DNA of 45,003 nt from Pseudomonadales bacterium. Its GTDB lineage: Bacteria; Pseudomonadota; Gammaproteobacteria; Pseudomonadales; Pseudohongiellaceae. The stretch lies in assembly GCA_023257655.1 (NCBI GenBank), contig JALRBQ010000010.1:1-45003 (forward strand), read 5' to 3'. The notes below the pieces were generated by a model, which was given only the letters and a program-made list of their open reading frames with translations, searched no databases and had not been told where the DNA came from. Below, piece after piece: positions 39,416 through 45,003 of the stretch. Positions within the stretch are counted from its first letter, which is position 1; each line of letters starts with the position of its first letter. Both the position numbers and the translations under genes were made by a program.

Positions 39416-39431
39416 CAGCTTAACCCTGGGC

Positions 39432-39821
39432 TTACCCAAAATTCACGACGCGATCAGAGTGGGTCACCGCATCGATAAGTTGACCGAGACCGGCGATTTC
39501 CGAACTGTCACGAATGCTGACGGCATCGAGCTCATGACGCTTCGCTTCAGTGGCATTCAGAATGCCACGCCTCAGCGCCGATGTGACGCATACGACCGAG
39601 TCCAGCTTTTGCTCGGTTATCAAATCCTCCCAATCCGCTTGCAGACTCGCTTCGTCCTGGGGAACTACGGCCAGTCGACTCGCGTTGTGCACGCCGTCGC
39701 CAAAGAAGAAAAGACGGTAGATCTCATGACCTTGTGCCAGCACTTCGCGTGAGAATCGCAGCGCCGAATGGGCCGCCTGAGCGGAGTAGGGAGCTGCATG
39801 GATAACCACTGAAAATTTCAT
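39432..39821 (-). CDS. tusD: Sulfurtransferase TusD
   Basis: 129 residues, DsrE/TusD family: FSVVIHAAPYSAQAAHSALRF, YRLFFFGDGVHNAS and the catalytic Cys in DSVVCVTSALRRGI. It takes sulfur from TusA within the TusBCD complex. First gene of the leftward tusDCBE operon. An intrinsic terminator for the upstream yccA gene ends only 26 bases before its ATG, so its promoter must overlap that hairpin, or transcription arrives by read-through. Confidence 0.93.
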   Translation of the reverse strand: MKFSVVIHAAPYSAQAAHSALRFSREVLAQGHEIYRLFFFGDGVHNASRLAVVPQDEASLQADWEDLITEQKLDSVVCVTSALRRGILNATEAKRHELDAVSIRDSSEIAGLGQLIDAVTHSDRVVNFG

Positions 39822-39846
39822 AGGCTGCTATCAAATTCTCACTAAT

Positions 39847-39874
39847 AAAAAAGCCCCAGGTAAGTGGGGCTTTT
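39847..39874 (-). terminator. Intrinsic terminator after yccA
   Basis: On the minus strand AAAAGCCCC and GGGGCTTTT form a 9-bp stem around an 8-base loop, running into TTTTTT. It lies 22 bases after the yccA stop and 26 bases before the tusD start. Confidence 0.9.
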
Positions 39875-39895
39875 AGAAGTACCGCATAAACCGGT

Positions 39896-40567
39896 TTATC
39901 TGCGACCACTCAGCGCTGCCAGCAGATTCAACAAGTGAATGAACAAGTTAAATATGCTGAGATACAGTGAAATTGTCGCCAGGATGTAATTGCGCTCACC
40001 ACCGTTGATGATACGACTTGTATCATACAGGATGAAGCCTGACATCATCAGGATCACCGCAGAGGAGATCGCTAGGCTCAGGGCAGGGATTTGCAGGAAT
40101 ATATTCGCAATCATCGCTACAAGAATCACCATCATGCCTGTGAACAGGAAGCCACCCATGAAGCTGAAATTCTTGCCAGTGGTCAGGGCGTAGCCTGACA
40201 GTGACAAGAAGATCAGGGCAGTGCCACCCAGTGCCTGAGCCACAATCGCCGAGCCATTAGTAAAGCTCGCCATATAGACTGAGATGATGGGTCCCAATGC
40301 GGCACCCATGAGGCCGGCGAAAGCAAATACGGCAATCAGGCCTTTTGAAGAGTTCGCCGTTGCACGAACGACAAAGGTCATAACGAAGCCGCCTAGGAAC
40401 AGCATGAAGCCGACGCCTTGGCTGACTTGCATTGCCATCGTCACGACTGCGCAGAGGGCACTGAAGAACAGTGTCATGGATAACAGGGTATACGTGTTTC
40501 GAATTACCTTGTTCGTCGCCAGAACGGAGGTCTGACTCCGACCCATACTTAACTCAACATCTCTCAT
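39896..40567 (-). CDS. yccA: Bax-inhibitor-1/YccA family membrane protein
   Basis: 223 residues with seven hydrophobic helices, the BI-1 topology. E. coli YccA is a substrate and modulator of the FtsH protease and protects SecY. The family ending SGFILYDTSRIINGGERNYILATISLYLSIFNLFIHLLNLL, here given as two adjoining blocks (residues about 176-195 and 196-216), includes the conserved Asp of the pH-sensing pair. A soluble N-terminal stretch of about 25 residues precedes the first helix. The ribosome site GGAG is 6 bases before ATG 40567. It lies next to the tus operon, as in pseudomonads. Confidence 0.92.
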   Translation of the reverse strand: MRDVELSMGRSQTSVLATNKVIRNTYTLLSMTLFFSALCAVVTMAMQVSQGVGFMLFLGGFVMTFVVRATANSSKGLIAVFAFAGLMGAALGPIISVYMASFTNGSAIVAQALGGTALIFLSLSGYALTTGKNFSFMGGFLFTGMMVILVAMIANIFLQIPALSLAISSAVILMMSGFILYDTSRIINGGERNYILATISLYLSIFNLFIHLLNLLAALSGRR

Positions 40568-40768
40568 CGCTTTCTCCAGAAAACAAATAAATGGACTTCT
40601 AACAACTCAATTTTAACCAATACGTAAAATGGGGCCGAATAATCCAATTTCAATTCGCCAAACCCGACCTCTGCTGGCGAACTTAGAAGTCATAATACTT
40701 AAAACCCGCGGTAAATCAACGGCTTTCGACTCGAAAGCGGTTTTATTTGCCGTGGCTCAGTTCCTTGG

Positions 40769-40796
40769 TTGACTGGAGGCGCGTTTATAGTAAGAT
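40769..40796 (+). promoter_or_regulatory. tRNA-Ser promoter
   Basis: TTGACT (40769-40774) and TAAGAT (40791-40796) are 16 bases apart, followed by a GC-rich discriminator (TGCGCCCC), typical of stringently controlled stable-RNA promoters. The tRNA begins about 15 bases beyond the -10. Confidence 0.6.
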
Positions 40797-40810
40797 TGCG
40801 CCCCTACCGC

Positions 40811-40900
40811 GGAGGGGTGGCAGAGCGGTTGAATGCACCGGTCTTGAAAACCGGCGAGGGTGCAAGCCCTCCGAGAGTTCGAATCTCTCCTCCTCCGCCA
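40811..40900 (+). tRNA. tRNA-Ser (anticodon TGA)
   Basis: 90 bases including an encoded CCA. The acceptor GGAGGGG pairs with CTCCTCC, the discriminator is G, and the anticodon stem-loop CCGGT-CTTGAAA-ACCGG carries TGA. A long variable arm (GAGGG...CCCTC) marks a class II serine tRNA. The T arm GAGAG-TTCGAAT-CTCTC is perfect. It closely resembles E. coli serT. The tRNA is the last core-genome feature before the AT-rich region and is a class of gene often used as an integration site. Confidence 0.97.
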
Positions 40901-41701
40901 TCACTCCAGTGTAGATACGCCTTTTAGCGCGCCCCCTCTCAGCATCATCAATTAAGCTAGCTGTTGCAGAAGTCAAATCCTTGCTTAATATGAAGATCTA
41001 ACCCACAGCTACTCGCAAAGCGCAATAAATCAAAAGCGGTTTCCCACTATTTTTTTGGTTTTATCTTAGATTTAGTAGACCTAAGCATACTACCAACTCA
41101 GAAATCGGTTTAGATCGCAAACCCGAATGATTTACTATTGCGCTCGGCAGCGCTCGTGAGAGTTTTTATTCTAAGCTCCCGCAACAACTACACAAATTTA
41201 ACCGTCAGAATCGAAACTTTCTCAAAATTTTTCGGGATACAAAGGTTTAAAACGAGCTCTAATCGGTACTTTAAGACCATAGTAAAGTTTCAGAGCTCGA
41301 GGAATCCTCCTGCTTAGAAAGACGATTATCACCGATGGGTATAAGGGCTTTCAAAACTACATGAATTCGAATTAATCTCCGCGAATGGCAAGTGCTAATC
41401 CCATGAAAATTGGTTTTTTTTAACTGAACCAAAAGATAGAGAAAAGTTTGACACAAGTAATGTTAGGCTACTATTTTTCGTGTTATCGCACAGTCATTTT
41501 ATCTGTCTTGTGGCTTACGCAGTTGATTTGGATAACTTTTCATGAACTTAAGTGCAGAAGTAATTAAAACGGAAATTTGAAGCATTATTTTTTTAAAAAT
41601 ATCCCATAGCTACGAGAAATTGCGAAACTATTTTGAGAAGCTACTTTCATAAATATATATAAGTAATTACAAATAAATAAGATTTTTAAAGAGGACTTTG
41701 C
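40901..41701. other. AT-rich, apparently gene-free region after tRNA-Ser
   Basis: About 800 bases with no convincing coding frame. Composition drops sharply (17 of 60 bases are G or C at 41521-41580), unlike the GC-rich core. No integrase, transposase, terminal inverted repeat or second copy of the tRNA 3' end is visible. It probably holds the promoter and a long leader of the adhesin gene. A small minus-strand frame at 41271-41456 has no support. Confidence 0.6.
41448..41477 (+). promoter_or_regulatory. Candidate promoter upstream of the adhesin gene
   Basis: TTGACA (41448-41453) and TATTTT (41472-41477) are 18 bases apart. The -35 is perfect and the -10 has two mismatches. It would give a leader of about 215 bases. 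In such AT-rich DNA chance matches are common. Confidence 0.3.
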
Positions 41702-44700
41702 GTGTCTACAAACAGAATTCAAGTTGCTCTCCAAAAAGTTGCGGTTCTAGCGTCTGGTCGTGCTGCTTCCGAAAGCGAATTGACATATCTCGAGTCTTTA
41801 TCTGGCGAAAATGGTGATTGGGCCCCGTTGATAGAGCTAGTCAATTTCTACATGGAGTCTATCTCTAATGAAAACGGAAAGGCAGCAACCTTAAAAGCCA
41901 TTGCCTTTAACGGATTTGGGTTAGATCTTAATGATGATTCGGCTAATCAAATAGCCGCGCAACTTGAGTCCGGCGAATTAACGTGGGCATCCGTGTTTAT
42001 TCTATGTATAGACAACACGGAAACTTTAGGAGCGGTTTTAGAAAATCGCGCGCAAGCTGCTATGCAATTTGTGACTCAGCTTTCAGATTCAGCAAAGTCT
42101 GAGTTTCTGACTGGTGAATCTATCCACGCTGCAATCAAGAATTTGCTCCAATCCATAAGTGAATCTTCTGATAGCTTAAGCCTAGGGAATGCTAGCTTTG
42201 CTCAGTTAGCCAGCAATATCACAAGTGCTGGTTTAAAAAGCACTGTTATTGATGGCTACATAAAAGACGCAACAGTATTTGTCGATTCAAACGGAGATGG
42301 AATTCAAAATCAGGGCGAGTTCGCCACAACAACGGATAGCAACGGAGATTACGTAATACCCCCTGATGCTAAAGGTGGGCAAATTATTGCTAGTGGTGGT
42401 ACTGACATAATGACTGGCAAGTCGTTTAAAGGCGTGCTGACTGCTCCGGCAGGATCGACTGTAGTCAATCCAATAACAACAATCATCGCAGAGGTTGTTG
42501 CGCAGGGCGGAATTAGCGTAGCTAAAGCGCAAAACATAGTTTCAGACGCTCTTGGGTTGCCAAAAGACGTTAACCTAACAACCTTTGATCCACTCGCTGT
42601 CTTGGGTAACGCGGGCGCCTCAGAAAGTTCCAAAGCTGCTGCACTAAGTGTGCAATCTAAAGCTTTGCAAGTTGTTAACATAATTTCGCAGGCTTCAACA
42701 GTTTTAACAGCATCAAATTCAAATCAATCAGATGTTTCGGCTGGAAAGCTTGTTGTATCTAATATCGTTAATAATCTGTTAAGCAATACTCAAAATGATC
42801 AAAAAACAGAGTTAAGCGATTCTTCTACACTTCAGAAAATTATTTCTGAAACTTTCACCGCAGCCGCTTCATCAGTAAGCGCAGCCACCATTTCGGGTCT
42901 TGTCAGCATCACGACTGAGACTAACCAAGCTGCGAAAACTTCAGAAAACATAGAAAGTTTGGCAAAGCTTGCTGTCGTTTCCCAAGGCGATGTTATTTCT
43001 GCCCTATCATCAGCCATTAATTCTGGAGAAGCTATTTCTGCAGTTGTGACTAGTTTCACCGGTGAGGCTCTGTCTAACGCTGCTCAAAGCGCTGAAGTTG
43101 GAGTGGTTTTCCAACAGCCTTCTACTGGCACAGGCGGCACTGGCACAGGCGGCACTGGCACAGGCGGTACTGGCACAGGTGGCACTGGCACGGGTGGCAC
43201 TGGCACGGGTGGCACTGGAACGGGTGGCACTGGCACAGGCGGCACTGGCACGGGCGGCACTGGCACGAGCGGCACTGGCACGGGCGGCACTGATACCGAC
43301 AGCACTGCGCCTAGTTTTATTGCGCAAGCAGCCAATGCGGGTAGCAAGACAATTACGTTGACCGCAGGAGAGGAAGTTTCTGGCTCTCCTGAGGCGAGTG
43401 ATTTTACTGTATTGGCCAACAACGTCGCCAATGCTGTGACGGCCGTATCGGTGTCAGGGACTACAGTAACGCTCACGCTGACTAACTTTATCAAAAACAG
43501 TGCCACGGTGACCGTGGGTTATACCCAGAACAGCACTGGCGCTAAGCAAATTCAAGATGCGGCTGGCAATGCGCTGGCGACGCTGGCCACTGCAGCCACT
43601 GTCACAGTGACGAATGATGGTACGGCGCCCAACTTTATTTCCAAAGCCGCCAATGCGGGTAGCAAGACAATAGCATTAACGACAGCAGAGGCTGTCTACG
43701 GCTCGCCAGAGGCAAGCGACTTTACTGTATTAGCTAACGACGTCGCCAATGCTGTGACAGCTGTATCGGTGTCAGGGACTACAGTAACTCTGACTGTGAC
43801 TAACTTTATTAAGAACAGCGCCACGGTGTCTGTAGGTTACATCCAGAACAGCGATGGCGATAAGCAGCTAAAGGACGCGGCTGGCAATGCGCTGGCGACG
43901 CTGGGAAGTGCTGCCAGTGTTACGGTAACGAATGATGGCGCACCACCCACGGTGAGCGTTAGCAATGGTGGCGTTACCTCTACGACGGATGATGGTTCTT
44001 ATAAACAAGGAGTCGTCATCCCTATCACTGTTACGTTCAGTGAAGCGGTCTATGTAGAGGGTACGCCAACGCTGGAGCTTGAGACCGGTACTACTGACAG
44101 GACGGTGGACTATGCGTCAGGCAGTGGAAGTAACACGCTGACCTTTAACTATACAGTGCAGTCTGGAGATTCCTCGAGTGACCTGGCCTATACAGGCACG
44201 AGCTCGCTGAGTCTTAACAGTGGCACGATCAAGGACGCTGCTGGCAACAATGCGACGCTGACATTGCCATCACCGGCGGCAGCTGGCTCGCTATCAAACA
44301 ACAAGGCAATTGTTGTTGATGGTGTTGCGCCTACAGTCGTTACTGCTGAAGGGTTGGTCGGAACGCAGACCTTAATACTATCAATTAGTGAATCTATATC
44401 TGGTAGTTCGATTTCAAATGATGACTTCACTGTAAATATAGGCACATCAACAAGTAGTGTTACATCGGTAACGGTTTCTGGAACGACAGTCAGATTAGCG
44501 ATATCAGATACAATTCAAGCTGCAGACTCTATAACAATTCTGTATACGCAAGGCACAAATACTATCCTTGACTCGGTAGGCAATGCTCTTGCAACGATGG
44601 ACAGTGCGGCCACTGTCACGGTAGTAAATGATGGTACGGCGCCCACGGTTAACTGGACTATTGATGAGAATAAGGGCGTTACCTCCACTGTGGCGAGTGG

Positions 44701-45003
44701 TTCTTATAAAGTAGGGGATGTTATCCCAATCACTGTTTCGTTCAGTGAGCCTGTCTATGTGACAACGACAGCGGGTAAGCCAAGACTGACGCTGGAGACA
44801 GGCACAACTGACAGGACAGTGGACTATGCGTCAGGCAGTGGAAGCAACACGCTGACCTTTACCTATACAGTACAGCCTGGAGATACCTCGAGTGACCTGG
44901 CCTATACAGGCACGAGCTCGCTGAGTCTTAACAGTGGCACGATCAAGGACGCTGCTGGCAACAATGCGACACTGACATTGCCAGCGCCGGGCGACGATGG
45001 TTC
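41702..45003 (+). CDS. Giant repetitive adhesin or secreted Ig-like repeat protein (5' part, runs off window)
   Basis: The frame is open from GTG 41702 to the window end, at least 1100 codons with no stop. GAGG lies 8 bases upstream. Residues 1-130 start MSTNRIQVALQKVAVLASGR and resemble a DUF4214-like helical domain; no signal peptide is present, as expected for type I secretion. Residues about 184-310 hold DGYIKDATVFVDSNGDGIQN, with a Ca2+-binding-like DxNxDG loop, and VLTAPAGSTVVNPITTI, seen at the start of many large RTX-type adhesins. Residues 475-529 are (TGTGG)11. Then Ig-like modules alternate: A1, A2 (about 106 residues, like the SwmB repeat family, ending AGNALATL...VTVTNDG), B1, a divergent A3, and B2. 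A C-terminal RTX signal and secretion genes would lie outside. Role (attachment, biofilm) is inferred. Confidence 0.85.
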   Translation, partial: MSTNRIQVALQKVAVLASGRAASESELTYLESLSGENGDWAPLIELVNFYMESISNENGKAATLKAIAFNGFGLDLNDDSANQIAAQLESGELTWASVFILCIDNTETLGAVLENRAQAAMQFVTQLSDSAKSEFLTGESIHAAIKNLLQSISESSDSLSLGNASFAQLASNITSAGLKSTVIDGYIKDATVFVDSNGDGIQNQGEFATTTDSNGDYVIPPDAKGGQIIASGGTDIMTGKSFKGVLTAPAGSTVVNPITTIIAEVVAQGGISVAKAQNIVSDALGLPKDVNLTTFDPLAVLGNAGASESSKAAALSVQSKALQVVNIISQASTVLTASNSNQSDVSAGKLVVSNIVNNLLSNTQNDQKTELSDSSTLQKIISETFTAAASSVSAATISGLVSITTETNQAAKTSENIESLAKLAVVSQGDVISALSSAINSGEAISAVVTSFTGEALSNAAQSAEVGVVFQQPSTGTGGTGTGGTGTGGTGTGGTGTGGTGTGGTGTGGTGTGGTGTGGTGTSGTGTGGTDTDSTAPSFIAQAANAGSKTITLTAGEEVSGSPEASDFTVLANNVANAVTAVSVSGTTVTLTLTNFIKNSATVTVGYTQNSTGAKQIQDAAGNALATLATAATVTVTNDGTAPNFISKAANAGSKTIALTTAEAVYGSPEASDFTVLANDVANAVTAVSVSGTTVTLTVTNFIKNSATVSVGYIQNSDGDKQLKDAAGNALATLGSAASVTVTNDGAPPTVSVSNGGVTSTTDDGSYKQGVVIPITVTFSEAVYVEGTPTLELETGTTDRTVDYASGSGSNTLTFNYTVQSGDSSSDLAYTGTSSLSLNSGTIKDAAGNNATLTLPSPAAAGSLSNNKAIVVDGVAPTVVTAEGLVGTQTLILSISESISGSSISNDDFTVNIGTSTSSVTSVTVSGTTVRLAISDTIQAADSITILYTQGTNTILDSVGNALATMDSAATVTVVNDGTAPTVNWTIDENKGVTSTVASGSYKVGDVIPITVSFSEPVYVTTTAGKPRLTLETGTTDRTVDYASGSGSNTLTFTYTVQPGDTSSDLAYTGTSSLSLNSGTIKDAAGNNATLTLPAPGDDG
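43124..43288 (+). repeat. Eleven tandem 15-bp repeats coding (TGTGG)11
   Basis: Eleven exact-length units of ACTGGCACAGGCGGC with mostly third-base changes (ACA/ACG, GGC/GGT), one unit with AGC for GGC. In frame, so unit gain or loss changes only linker length. It separates the N-terminal region from the Ig-like modules. Confidence 0.95.
43307..43938 (+). repeat. Tandem adhesin modules A1 and A2 (318-bp period)
   Basis: Two adjacent copies with a 318-bp (106-codon) period; for example GCCAATGCGGGTAGCAAGAC starts at 43331 and 43649. A third, much more diverged copy of this module lies at about 44327-44637 between the two B modules. Confidence 0.85.
43939..45003 (+). repeat. Adhesin modules B1 and B2 (714-bp offset, nearly identical 3' halves)
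   Basis: The segment 44101-44270 recurs at 44815-44984 with an exact 714-bp offset, no insertions and only scattered base changes, coding TVDYASGSGSNTLTF and DLAYTGTSSLSLNSGTIKDA. The 5' halves (43939-44100, 44641-44814) are more diverged. B2 runs on past the window end. Confidence 0.88.

Noticed and set aside
41271..41456. A 61-codon minus-strand frame in the AT-rich gap
   Set aside because: No ribosome site, no recognisable similarity, and frames of this length arise by chance.
42287..43059. Several minus-strand frames of 75-110 codons
   Set aside because: They lie wholly opposite the adhesin frame and show no domain or ribosome site.
43010..43506. Minus-strand frames rich in Val-Pro or Ala-Ser-Arg repeats
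   Set aside because: They are antisense readings of the (TGTGG)11 minisatellite; the plus strand carries a longer continuous frame with a ribosome site.

Overview
The window is chromosomal DNA from a gammaproteobacterium, probably marine and aerobic. The species cannot be named from the sequence. The evidence is the gene order: nudJ-mnmA-hflD-purB-roxA, cspD/clpS-clpA, infA-bpt-aat-trxB/ftsK-lolA-crcB-serS-cysG and tusDCBE-yccA-tRNA-Ser. These blocks are shared with Pseudomonas and related marine lineages. The genes are densely packed, mostly GC-rich, and largely housekeeping.

Layout. 1-4.7 kb: a DUF1801 protein, an NhaC-type antiporter, an unusual MerR-PAS-class III cyclase fusion with a striking operator array in its promoter, the rhodanese GlpE and a small membrane protein. 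5-12 kb: PEP carboxylase of a divergent type, a secreted TPR protein, a membrane-anchored epoxide hydrolase and an ArgD-type aminotransferase. 12-19 kb: MsrA, a patatin phospholipase, a 5'-nucleotidase, a TSUP exporter, CysH, ThrH and PabB. The cysH/thrH gap holds a parS-like site, a fourth copy of the cyclase-promoter operator and an orphan intrinsic terminator. 19-26 kb: one long leftward run (nudJ, mnmA, hflD, purB, roxA, pabB), then moaCDE, rluE and cspD. 26-40.6 kb: protein quality control and N-end rule (ClpS, ClpA, Aat, Bpt), IF-1, TrxB, FtsK, LolA, CrcB, SerS, CysG, the TusDCBE sulfur relay and a YccA/BI-1 protein.

The last 4.2 kb differs. After a tRNA-Ser(TGA) the DNA becomes AT-rich for about 800 bp. 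A GTG-initiated open frame then starts at 41702 and runs off the window end without a stop (at least 1100 codons). It encodes a repetitive surface or secreted adhesin with a (TGTGG)11 linker and alternating Ig-like modules. A tRNA next to foreign-looking DNA suggests an island or variable region.

How the genes connect. Sulfur metabolism recurs (GlpE, CysH, TSUP exporter, CysG for siroheme, MnmA plus TusBCDE for tRNA 2-thiolation). ClpS, ClpA, Aat and Bpt together make an N-degron pathway. The most unusual element is the MerR-cyclase locus with three palindromes (TTAGAC-N-GTCTAA type) at exact 26-bp intervals, one lying inside the promoter spacer. A perfect copy lies before cysH/thrH, suggesting a small regulon. 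Short-unit tandem repeats (13 bp x7, 7 bp x8, 10 bp x4, 15 bp x11) occupy several intergenic or coding positions.
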